The translations under genes were made by a program, and so were the position numbers. Shown one piece after another: positions 55,268 through 63,309 of a DNA stretch of 64,000 nt. The stretch spans positions 1 to 64,000 of the forward strand of contig JBFMAV010000003.1 of the NCBI GenBank assembly GCA_040755535.1. The letters are read 5' to 3'. Below the pieces are notes generated by a model that was given only the letters and a program-made list of their open reading frames with translations, was not told the DNA's origin and did not search any database. This DNA is from Aquabacter sp040755535 (GTDB lineage Bacteria; Pseudomonadota; Alphaproteobacteria; Rhizobiales; Xanthobacteraceae). The stretch's first letter is position 1. The number at the start of each line of letters is the position of its first letter.

Positions 55268-56143
55268 TCATGCGCCCTCTTGTGATCGCTTAAAGACCAA
55301 TGTCGGCCGATCCGGAGTCGTCCGTTTGTAACTCTCATTAGGAAACCGATTTGCGACTAGATTGAATCCTTTTTCTTTGAAAAGGTTGACTAAATCAGTC
55401 TCGTGCAGCCACACGCTGACGTCATTATCGATAGACGCCCAAATATGCTCTTTCGCTTTCTCGTCTGCTGTGACGTGATGGGCATGCTCAATTATTGCGC
55501 GGCCACGGTAGGTCCGACCACCATGTTCATATGATCTCATTTCACTTAGGGGTAGAACCGATTCATTGATATGATCATAGGCCAAATGACTATCAATTAT
55601 AAGGATATCAGATGTCCGGTCCGCGATATCGCTTAAAAAAGAAACGCAATCTGGAAAATCTAGATGATAAAGTATGTCGGCGCAAATTGTTACATCGAAA
55701 TTTCCAAGAGAAGGGTCTATGTGTCGAACGTCTCCTTTGACAAAAGAGCAGGTGTCCAGATTGAGCGTACGTTTCGAGAAATTTGCCTTCGCAAGATGAG
55801 TGTCGCGGATCTCGATGCCCACAGTCGACGCGCCCATCCGCGCGAATTCGATTGTAAAAAGACCCACAAGGCATGCAAGATCCAGAATCCGTGTCCGGTG
55901 AAGCAACCAAGACAGATACAGGCGAGACAGGCCCAGGCTCTTCGCAAATCGTCCCAGGCGTCTCTGAGCATCGCTGCCGCGATCGGTGGCGATAAGTAAG
56001 CCGATCCAATCGACCCGCCACTTCTATTGCAGTCCGCGGTTCATCGTTGTTAAACCGTGGCCGAGGTCGATATCATGCGCTGATCAGGGGCCATGCTCCG
56101 CGATTACGGTTTCAATCTCCGCTCTGATTTTGTTCGCATTCAT
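55268..56143 (-). pseudogene. SAM-dependent methyltransferase, broken by two in-frame stops
   Basis: A continuous frame starts at ATG 56143 with MNANKIRAEIETVIAEHGP. It then meets TGA (56084-56086) where homologues have Trp of the EHGPW motif. It continues SAHDIDLGHGLTTMNRGLQ and meets TAG (56025-56027). It then runs KWRVDWIGLLIA on to the end. The rest is intact: SAM motif RILDLACLVGLFTIEFARMG, GIEIRDTHLAKANF, GNFDVTICADILYHLDFPD and a complete C-terminus. Without the stops the protein would have about 291 residues. The open part after the second stop lacks an ATG until well inside the domain. It is more AT-rich than its neighbours on the left. It probably once modified a surface glycan or lipid. 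Confidence 0.75.
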
Positions 56144-56234
56144 CGTCGACGCTGCCCCAGTTCATTGAGAGAAGTCAGTGAAATTCTGATCTGCGTATCA
56201 GGCGCGCTCATCGCCTGCGGCATTGCGGTCGGCG

Positions 56235-57299
56235 CTAAATGGCCCAGAACTGACGGCAGAGGTCCACCACCTGATCTTCGCCGCCGACCGCCGCCGGCGA
56301 TTTCGTGGGTTCGGCCAGCACCTCGCTAATCATCTGCGAGAACGATGATGCGTCAACGTTCTCGGAAGACGAGACCAATCGGCACGGCGCAACTTTTTTA
56401 AGCCATTCGATGAGATGCGGTTCTTCAGGCCAATCCCCGCGGCTGAGGAGAATGTTTGGCTTGGCGTTGGCGCCCAGTTCCACCACGATGCCATATCCCG
56501 GTTTGGAGATGACGACGTCGCATGAGGCGATCAGGTCCTCAAATGGCCACCCCAAGCCATCAGCGGAAATGACGCTGTCTCCCCAGCTGCTCGGGCCAAG
56601 CGAGAGGGTGTTCGACACCGCGCGCAGATAGGGTGGAGGGTTCGGCTGCATCCCGCCAAACGCCCAGAGCAGAACGCGGGTAGCCGCGTCGCCGCCAAGC
56701 CGCGAGATCAACTCTCCCCGCCTGTTGCGGCCGCGTCGCCCAATCGGTTGTTGGACGCGGGCAGGCTGGTGACCACTCATTGGCATGCCCGGCGTAAGCG
56801 CAACCAGCCCTGTGGCAGTGTCGTAAGCCGCCCGCATTCCCTCCACAATCGGCTTTGAATCCGCGATGCCCTGAAAATAAAACTCTGCCATCTCGCTCCA
56901 AATGAGCGACGAGCAAGCGACAGATGGAGTGCCGCACTGCCGCGCGGCGATCAGAACCGGAAACGAAATGTTGCTGAAGACGGCATCAATCGAGTGTCGT
57001 TGAAGACCCTTTGCGATCCCATCCACGACACGATCGAGGCGATCAAAGAGCTCTTGATATCGAAAAAATGTCCGCTGCCGGTCAACGCGGAAGGGGCCAT
57101 CCATCACACAGCCAAAATCCGTATCAGATGGCCATGTTTCGATAGAAGGCCCGAGCCGCGCGGCCAAAATTTGAGGATCCAGGCCCGAGCGGACCACCAA
57201 GCTGAGATTCGGCCTCCGGCGCCGGAGGGCGCTGATGATCAGAGCCGTCTGAGACAGGTGGCCAAAACCATGGGCCGTGATGTCCAAGAGAAGACGCAC
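56235..57299 (-). CDS. GT-B-fold glycosyltransferase (family 28-like)
   Basis: The 354-residue protein begins MRLLLDITAHGFGHLSQTAL, the Gly-rich acceptor loop typical of UDP-GlcNAc-transferase-like and related GT-B enzymes. The second half has FGGMQPNPPPYL and the donor-site region CDVVISKPGYGIVVELGANAKPNIL, with a Gly-rich helix and a Glu. No transmembrane helix is present. It starts with GTG and lies six bases after the UPF0104 gene stop. Donor and acceptor sugars are unknown. Confidence 0.75.
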   Translation of the reverse strand: MRLLLDITAHGFGHLSQTALIISALRRRRPNLSLVVRSGLDPQILAARLGPSIETWPSDTDFGCVMDGPFRVDRQRTFFRYQELFDRLDRVVDGIAKGLQRHSIDAVFSNISFPVLIAARQCGTPSVACSSLIWSEMAEFYFQGIADSKPIVEGMRAAYDTATGLVALTPGMPMSGHQPARVQQPIGRRGRNRRGELISRLGGDAATRVLLWAFGGMQPNPPPYLRAVSNTLSLGPSSWGDSVISADGLGWPFEDLIASCDVVISKPGYGIVVELGANAKPNILLSRGDWPEEPHLIEWLKKVAPCRLVSSSENVDASSFSQMISEVLAEPTKSPAAVGGEDQVVDLCRQFWAI

Positions 57300-57305
57300 G
57301 CGCCG

Positions 57306-58244
57306 TCACAGCTCCCGCGCGCGCATCCGTGCGCGGAACGGCCAGATGGCGGCGCCGGGCAGGCTTGCGATCAGATACGCAACGCCGAGCAGGACCGAGG
57401 CGATGATCGCCATTCCTCCATCTACGCCAAAATGTGCCAACAGCCCTACGGCCGCCGCCTCTCTCACGCCCCAGCCGCCAATGGAGATGGGCACAACCTG
57501 AGCAAAGGTCAGGATCATAGCGACCGACATTAAGTCCAGGAATTGAAGATCAATCCCAACCCCCAGAGCGATAAAGGCGAAGGCGATCGCAGACAGAAAA
57601 TGGACCATGACGCTCAGGAGAAACGCCGTGAGGCTCCGCCAAAAGTCCGACAGCACATACAGCACGAAACGCAGACCCAGCATCAATTTGGCCAAAATGC
57701 GGGAGGTCGGCACCGCGTTTGGATATTTCAGGAGCCAGAGCGACAGGCCCCACGCAACGGCCACGCCTATGCCGCCGATCAACGCGCAGATGACCAGGAT
57801 TGAGACATCGACCAGAGGGGCCAAGATGGGGGTGAACACCAAAACGGAAAACGCCAGTGCGAGCAAAGCGACCACCCGGTCGATGGCCACCGATGTGAGG
57901 GCAACAGGAAGACTGATCTGTTCTTGCCTTGCCATAAGGACGCGGACTGCATCCCCTCCCACGCCGGCGGGAAGAAACTGGTTGCAGAAAACCGATATCC
58001 ACGTGATCTCCACGAGACGCGTCACGCGCGGGCGCGCGCCGTAGATCTCCAGTATTTTTTTCCAGCGAAATCCGATCAATACCGGTTGAGCGAACAACAG
58101 AGCGGACGAAAAAATAATCGACCGCGGATCTATGTCGGATAATGGCGGCATTTCATTTGAAAATTTCCGGAAGACCCAGAAAAGCGCGCCGATGGACACC
58201 ATGATCTTGAATAGGAAAATGAGCGTGGAAGAGCGTTTGGTCAT
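57306..58244 (-). CDS. UPF0104 / lysylphosphatidylglycerol synthase-like membrane protein
   Basis: The 312-residue integral membrane protein has about seven to eight helices. QPVLIGFRWKKILEIYG near 50 and FCNQFLPAGVGGDAVRVLMARQE near 82-104 are the family hallmarks (FNxxLPxxxGGDxxR-type). A late TFAQVVPISIGGWGVREAAAVGLLAHFGV follows. AglD-type relatives act in glycan or lipid transfer; the aminoacyl-transfer domain of MprF is absent. Start 58244 is the best ATG, although TTG 58292 directly follows the previous stop. It likely moves or modifies lipid-linked sugars in this cluster. Confidence 0.85.
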   Translation of the reverse strand: MTKRSSTLIFLFKIMVSIGALFWVFRKFSNEMPPLSDIDPRSIIFSSALLFAQPVLIGFRWKKILEIYGARPRVTRLVEITWISVFCNQFLPAGVGGDAVRVLMARQEQISLPVALTSVAIDRVVALLALAFSVLVFTPILAPLVDVSILVICALIGGIGVAVAWGLSLWLLKYPNAVPTSRILAKLMLGLRFVLYVLSDFWRSLTAFLLSVMVHFLSAIAFAFIALGVGIDLQFLDLMSVAMILTFAQVVPISIGGWGVREAAAVGLLAHFGVDGGMAIIASVLLGVAYLIASLPGAAIWPFRARMRAREL

Positions 58245-58292
58245 AGGGATGTCGCGGCGCGCGCCTTCTCCAGAAGAGTGTCTGGCAATCAA

Positions 58293-59000
58293 TCAAGGGC
58301 GCGGCGGCGACCCGGTGAGTTCGCGGAAAAAAGCGCGAATAAAGCGAAGCCCCGTCGAAAAACTGTGCGCCTGAGTACCGCCAGCCACGCGCTGGTGTTC
58401 GATTGTCGGGAACTCCGCAATCTTCAAACGGTGCTTAAATGCTCGCATTGTCATCTGATATTCGATTGTGTAATCGGACGCGTCGAGCGCCAGTTGGCGC
58501 GCTGCTTTAGCTGAAATCGCCCTGTACCCATTGATGGAATCGGTAATAAACGGTCCTGATTTCCGAAATGCGACATTGGCCATTATGTTGAAGGCATTGT
58601 TCGCCCATTTGCGCGGGCGGAACCAGTGAATGTCTTCTTCATTGACAGCCCCCGGCATCATCCGTGAGGCGATGACAATGTCATTGCCCTCACTCAGGCG
58701 AGCGCGAAATTTGGGTAGATCGACCGGATCTTCGTTGCCATCTGGAGAAAAGAATAAATAGGCGTCACTCGCGATTTGGTCGAACGCAATGAGAAACGCC
58801 TCACCTCGTCCACGCTTGCTCTGTCCCAGAACGCGAATGCCGCGCTCTTGAAAATATTCGACAGTGCCATCTGTCGAGCCGCCGTCAATCACCACCACAT
58901 CGTCAAATCCAGACGCGGGTCCAGGAGGTGGCAATTGAGGAAATACAATCTCGACGCACTCACGTTCATTTCTGGTCAGGATGCAGAGTGTGACGTGCAT
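58293..59000 (-). CDS. Family 2 glycosyltransferase, dolichyl-phosphate mannose synthase-like
   Basis: The 235-residue GT-A enzyme has LCILTRNERECV at the start. VVVIDGGSTDGTVEYF (donor-binding Asp) and FFSPDGNEDPVDLPKF (metal-binding DGNED) follow, then a KWANNAFNIMANVAF segment and TDSINGYRAISAKAARQL. It has no membrane anchor. It most resembles enzymes that load a sugar on polyprenyl phosphate. ATG 59000 lies inside the end of the upstream gene by 25 bases, implying coupling. Confidence 0.88.
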   Translation of the reverse strand: MHVTLCILTRNERECVEIVFPQLPPPGPASGFDDVVVIDGGSTDGTVEYFQERGIRVLGQSKRGRGEAFLIAFDQIASDAYLFFSPDGNEDPVDLPKFRARLSEGNDIVIASRMMPGAVNEEDIHWFRPRKWANNAFNIMANVAFRKSGPFITDSINGYRAISAKAARQLALDASDYTIEYQMTMRAFKHRLKIAEFPTIEHQRVAGGTQAHSFSTGLRFIRAFFRELTGSPPRP

Positions 59001-60013
59001 GAGATATACCAATCCATAGTGGTGCGCAGGCCATCGGATAGCGGCACGCGGGCACGATAGTCCAGCAAATTCACCGCCTTCGTGATGTCACACGCGCGGC
59101 GGGGTTGTCCCGTTAGGCCTTGAGGATCGAACGTCGGCGAAATGGAGCGGCCAAGGATTTCGCTGGCAATGCTCGCTATATTCGTGGCGACATCTCTAAT
59201 AGTCACCTCCTCCGGAGTGCCGATGTTCACAGCATCTGCCTCGGGGTATCGGGCCGCCACTTCAATCAGGCCCCGCGCGAAATCATCAACATAAAGGAAG
59301 CTCCGCGAATGTGAGCCGTCGCCCCACACTTTGAACGATCCATCAGTGGATTCCAGCGCCTTGCGAATGAGCGCCGGGATCACATGCGAGGTCTGTGGAT
59401 CGAAATCATCCCGGGGTCCATACGCATTGTATGGTCGGGCAATTGCGACGGAGATCCCGTATTCCTGGGCCGCTGCCGCACCCAGGAACTCCTCCATCCT
59501 TTTCGCCCATCCATATCCGGCATTGGTGGGTTCGGGGACGTCCAGAAAGCCTTCGCTTTCCGGCGTAGGAACAGAGCAATGACGGGGGTAGACGCATGCC
59601 GAGCTCGTGACGAGCAGGCGCTCCACCCTATGGTCGACCGACGCCCGCACAGCATTGAAGAAGATGCCCATATTATTCATGAACATCGACGCGGGGTGAT
59701 TGGCATTCCATTCGATCCCGGCGACCATTGCCGCCAGGTTCAGCACCACGGAGCACCCGCGAACGGTGCGCGTCGCCGCCTCATAGTCCCGCAGGTCGCC
59801 TGCAATTACCTCGACTTGACCGGTGAGGTGGGAGAGGAAAGGGGGCGTCGTCGAGCGCGACAGGACAACGGGAGATGCTCCCAGTTCCAGCAGCATTTCG
59901 ACAACGTGGCTTCCAATGAAGCCCGACCCGCCGAATATGGCCACCCTCCGCCCGGCGAAAAAGTGCTGGGTGTCGGAGTGAAAGTCCGGTTTGCGAACGC
60001 GAGAGCGGTACAT
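58976..60013 (-). CDS. GDP-sugar epimerase/reductase (GDP-L-fucose or GDP-colitose synthase-like)
   Basis: The 345-residue short-chain dehydrogenase has GGSGFIGSH (28-36) for NAD(P) and active-site Ser/Tyr/Lys as VTSSACVYPR, Tyr167 and Lys171 (YGWAK). The ACVYP...PTNAGYGWAK pattern is typical of Fcl/WcaG and ColC enzymes. These invert C-3/C-5 or C-5 and reduce the C-4 keto group of GDP-4-keto-6-deoxy sugars. With a ColD-like dehydratase next door, GDP-colitose synthesis is favoured, but GDP-fucose cannot be excluded. ATG 60013 overlaps the gmd stop. Confidence 0.82.
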   Translation of the reverse strand: MYRSRVRKPDFHSDTQHFFAGRRVAIFGGSGFIGSHVVEMLLELGASPVVLSRSTTPPFLSHLTGQVEVIAGDLRDYEAATRTVRGCSVVLNLAAMVAGIEWNANHPASMFMNNMGIFFNAVRASVDHRVERLLVTSSACVYPRHCSVPTPESEGFLDVPEPTNAGYGWAKRMEEFLGAAAAQEYGISVAIARPYNAYGPRDDFDPQTSHVIPALIRKALESTDGSFKVWGDGSHSRSFLYVDDFARGLIEVAARYPEADAVNIGTPEEVTIRDVATNIASIASEILGRSISPTFDPQGLTGQPRRACDITKAVNLLDYRARVPLSDGLRTTMDWYISCTSHSAS

Positions 60014-61017
60014 CAATTCACCATCCGATGGCTCTGCCCCTCGGCCTCCAGGTCCGCGCGCACCATGATACGAACCAGTTCGTCAAACGACGTCTTCACC
60101 TGCCATCCGAGCTTTTGCTTTGCCTTCGTCGCATCGCCGATTAGAAGGTCGACCTCGGAAGGCCGAAGGTACCTGCTATCGAACTCGACGTATTGATTCC
60201 AATCAAGTCCGACGCAAGCAAAGGCGCGATCAAGAAAGTCGCGCACGGTCCACGTTTCCCCCGTAGCGATAACGTAGTCGTCTGGTTCGTCCTGTTGAAG
60301 CATTAACCACATTGCTTCAACATAATCGCGTGCATACCCCCAGTCTCGCTTGGCATCGAGATTTCCCAGATAAAGCTTGCGATCTTTACCTGAAAGAATG
60401 CGGGCGAGGGCGCGCGTAATCTTGCGAGTTACGAATGTCTCGCCGCGGCGCGGGCTCTCGTGATTGAACAAAATGCCATTCGAGGCGTGCATGCCATAGG
60501 CTTCACGATAATTAATGACCTGCCAGTGTGCGTAGACCTTCGCGCACGCGTACGGAGATCGGGGGTGGAACGGCGTCAACTCGTTCTGCGGGACCGCCTG
60601 AACGAGCCCGTACATCTCCGAGGACGACGCCTGATAAAAGCGAACCGTTTGCGAGGCTCCCACATTCCGAATGGCTTCAAGCATCCGAAGGGTTCCAAGG
60701 CCCACAGCATCGGAAGTGTATACAGGTTCATCAAAAGAAACGCGGACGTGACTTTGAGCGCCGAGGTTATACACCTCATGGGGCTGAATCTGCTCGATGA
60801 GCTTCTCCAGCCGGCTTCCATCTGTCAGGTCGCCGTAATGCAGCAGAAGTCGCGCATCCGCTTCATGGATATCCTTGAAGAGATGGATGATGCGGCCACT
60901 GTTGAAAGACGAAGACCGCCGTATGATGCCGTGTACTTCATAGCCCTTTTCGAGCAGGAGTTCAGCAAGATAAGAGCCGTCCTGACCCGTTATGCCAGTG
61001 ATGAGGGCGCGTTTCAT
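60013..61017 (-). CDS. gmd: GDP-mannose 4,6-dehydratase
   Basis: The 334-residue enzyme makes GDP-4-keto-6-deoxy-D-mannose, the branch point to fucose, rhamnose, perosamine and colitose. TGITGQDGSYLAELLLEKGYEVHGIIRRSS at the N-terminus is diagnostic; active-site SSSEMYG (with Glu) and YACAKVYAHW (Tyr, Lys) are intact, as are NHESPRRGETFVTRKI and LDAKRDWGYARDYVEAMW. It overlaps both neighbours by a few bases and is clearly cotranscribed with them. Confidence 0.97.
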   Translation of the reverse strand: MKRALITGITGQDGSYLAELLLEKGYEVHGIIRRSSSFNSGRIIHLFKDIHEADARLLLHYGDLTDGSRLEKLIEQIQPHEVYNLGAQSHVRVSFDEPVYTSDAVGLGTLRMLEAIRNVGASQTVRFYQASSSEMYGLVQAVPQNELTPFHPRSPYACAKVYAHWQVINYREAYGMHASNGILFNHESPRRGETFVTRKITRALARILSGKDRKLYLGNLDAKRDWGYARDYVEAMWLMLQQDEPDDYVIATGETWTVRDFLDRAFACVGLDWNQYVEFDSRYLRPSEVDLLIGDATKAKQKLGWQVKTSFDELVRIMVRADLEAEGQSHRMVN

Positions 61018-62240
61018 TTAAAGAAAGCCTCGACTTGAGCCACGACGTAGTCCACATCCTCGTCCGTCATCAAAGGATGAGTGCCCCAATAAAGGCCACG
61101 ATCCATCACGGTGTCGCACCCACTCAAGGTTTCCGATATCCGATGAGTGATATGCTTCATCGCCGGTTGGCGGGCGAGGTTTCCGCAGATAACCGGGCGC
61201 GTTTCGATGCCATGAGCCTCAAGATGGCTTTGCAGAGCATTGCGATCCTCGCGCGACCTGCAGATCACAGGGTAGCCAAAGGGGGCAGGAGCGCATTGTG
61301 CATCGAATGACATCACGGACAGATCGCCGCGTTGAATCAACCGGTGGAGCATTTGATCGTGACGCAGACCAACGGCGCGCCGCCTGTCATTGAATTGGTC
61401 AAGCTTGCTGAGCTGAACCAATCCGATGGCCGCGTTGATTTCGGTCGGCCTGACATTGAAGCCGGTCGTCACGAACAAAAAGCGCGGATCAATCTCAGGC
61501 GTTTCAGCCGCATGATGTGCCCCCGCGGACATGTGGCGAACCCATCCATGGGATCGCTGCGCGCGCAGGAGATCCGCGAGATCGTCATCCTGGGTTACCA
61601 CCATTCCGCCTTCAATGGTGGTGATATGGTGCGCGAAGTAGAAACTATAGCTGCCCATATCGCCGAAGGTGCCGACCTGCTGCCCATTCCAGGTCACGCC
61701 GAGAGATTCACAGGTGTCTTCGAACAGCCAAAGTCCGTGCTTTTCGGCAATCGCACGAATGGCCGGAATGTTCACTGCACCGCCTAGCACGTGGACTACG
61801 ACGATGGCGCGGGTCTTATCGGTAATGGCGTTCTCGATCGCTTCGGGCGGAACCTGAAGCGTTGCCGGATCGCAATCCACGAAGACCGGTACGGCGCCGG
61901 CCTGCACGAACGGCCACACGGTCGTCGACCACGTCAGCGCCGGTACGATCACTTCGTCTCCGGGTTGAATGCGTCGCTTACCACTGCCCGTTTTGAGGAA
62001 GCCATCCGCCAAGGCAAAAGCGGCGATCAGGTTCGCGGATGATCCGGAGTTCACCATGATCGCGTGTTTGGCGCCAATATAGTTCGCGAAGACGGATTCA
62101 AACTCCGTCACCTTTCGACCCATGGTCAGGAATCCAGAGTCGAGAACCGCTTTGGCGGCATTAATTTCTTCGGACGTCAAACTGTTTGCATTTAACGGAA
62201 TGACCCGCCGCGGGCCAAGCGTATTGATGGGTGTTGACAT
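61014..62240 (-). CDS. ColD-like GDP-4-keto-6-deoxymannose 3-dehydratase (PLP enzyme with His for Lys)
   Basis: The 408-residue protein has the DegT/StrS aminotransferase fold. In FAHHITTIEGG the residue that normally holds PLP, Lys, is His205. This is the hallmark of 3-dehydratases such as ColD (His188). No [2Fe-2S] cysteine cluster of the RfbH/E1 type is present, so it resembles ColD. WSTTVWPFVQAG, LFEDTCESLG, HGWVRHM, GFNVRPTEIN and IETRPVICGN also match ColD features. It would remove the C-3 hydroxyl of the Gmd product. Overlap ATGA with gmd. Confidence 0.88.
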   Translation of the reverse strand: MSTPINTLGPRRVIPLNANSLTSEEINAAKAVLDSGFLTMGRKVTEFESVFANYIGAKHAIMVNSGSSANLIAAFALADGFLKTGSGKRRIQPGDEVIVPALTWSTTVWPFVQAGAVPVFVDCDPATLQVPPEAIENAITDKTRAIVVVHVLGGAVNIPAIRAIAEKHGLWLFEDTCESLGVTWNGQQVGTFGDMGSYSFYFAHHITTIEGGMVVTQDDDLADLLRAQRSHGWVRHMSAGAHHAAETPEIDPRFLFVTTGFNVRPTEINAAIGLVQLSKLDQFNDRRRAVGLRHDQMLHRLIQRGDLSVMSFDAQCAPAPFGYPVICRSREDRNALQSHLEAHGIETRPVICGNLARQPAMKHITHRISETLSGCDTVMDRGLYWGTHPLMTDEDVDYVVAQVEAFFK

Positions 62241-62270
62241 TTCCTGTGTTCTCTTTCTGGAGCGCAGAGC

Positions 62271-63290
62271 TTAGCGGCAGCTGATCGTGACAGGATCACC
62301 GCCGGCGGACTCCAAGGGCGCGGAGCCAAAGCCGGCGAGAAGATCATTCAGGGCGATCGAGCGATCGCTTGGATCTTCGAAAAAGATCGTCCGGTCGGGC
62401 ATCAGGGCACGCAACGGAGACAGAGCGCTCCTCGGCAACGTTGCGGAGCAGCCATAGTGCCACATTCTGAACGCGACAACCCCGGCCTGGAGGCGGGTAA
62501 TGTCGAGCGAGGCGGCAAGATCGTCCATCGCACGCGGGATGATATCGTTGATTTTGAGGTCGGTAAACGTTCCGCATATCCTCTGGGAAATCTCCCGGCT
62601 GCGGGAGGCGTGCACGGAAGAAATAGAACGCTCAGAGACAGTGTAGTTGTAAAAAGACTGCTCCACCATTCCGGGTTTAAAAAAGCGGATCCAGATCGAC
62701 CATAGAGCGTAATCTTCGCAATGGCGGACGGCTGCGGTCTGTGGATAGCGTCCCAGAAGATTAAATATGTTTTTCTTAGCCAGAATACTGCCATGAGGAA
62801 ATGGGCAGCCGACCTGGCAAAAGAAGTTAAGTATGGGGGACCATCCGTCAGGTCGAATGTGGTCGACCGGCGCATCGCCGCTTTCGAAAACCAAAGTCAT
62901 GCCCGTTCCGAGGATCGTCAGATCCGGGTCATTTTCGAAGCGATCGAGCTGGTGCGACATCTTTCCAGGCAGCCAGATATCATCGTCATCGAGCCGCGCG
63001 ATGAGATCATACTTCGCTTCGCTCAGCCCGCGATTGAGCGCTTGCACCAGCCCGTTGCCTCGAGGCTGTCGCACGCAGCGGATGTCCGCCTCAACCCCGA
63101 GTGGAGCGTCGGCCAGGAGTTCGCTTATCGGCACCGGGCTGTTATCATCGATAATGATGATTTCGTACGGGACGCTGATCTGCTGATCGACAATGGAAGA
63201 CAGGGCGGATCGGAGTTGGTCCACTCGCTTGGGGGCGCCCGCCTGGATGAAGGTGGGGAGGAGAACACTAAACGAAAGAGGCGCAGGCAT
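62271..63290 (-). CDS. Family 2 glycosyltransferase
   Basis: The 339-residue GT-A enzyme has SVLLPTFIQAGAPKRVDQL, EIIIIDDNSPVP (donor Asp) and ARLDDDDIWLPGKMSHQL (DDDD metal site) in order, then FPHGSILAKKNIF and HCEDYALWSIWIRF (acceptor ED). A C-terminal helical extension of about 100 residues ends in GDPVTISCR. No membrane helix. Sugar specificity is unknown. It starts the visible part of the cluster after the partial gene on the right. Confidence 0.88.
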   Translation of the reverse strand: MPAPLSFSVLLPTFIQAGAPKRVDQLRSALSSIVDQQISVPYEIIIIDDNSPVPISELLADAPLGVEADIRCVRQPRGNGLVQALNRGLSEAKYDLIARLDDDDIWLPGKMSHQLDRFENDPDLTILGTGMTLVFESGDAPVDHIRPDGWSPILNFFCQVGCPFPHGSILAKKNIFNLLGRYPQTAAVRHCEDYALWSIWIRFFKPGMVEQSFYNYTVSERSISSVHASRSREISQRICGTFTDLKINDIIPRAMDDLAASLDITRLQAGVVAFRMWHYGCSATLPRSALSPLRALMPDRTIFFEDPSDRSIALNDLLAGFGSAPLESAGGDPVTISCR

Positions 63291-63309
63291 TTCATGGGTC
63301 TCTTGGTGT

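Noticed and set aside
55268..56143. Stop-codon recoding (TGA as Trp or selenocysteine) in the methyltransferase gene
   Set aside because: The other genes use TGA as a normal stop, a TAG also interrupts the frame, no SECIS-like hairpin was seen right after the TGA, and the family has Trp, not Cys, at the site.
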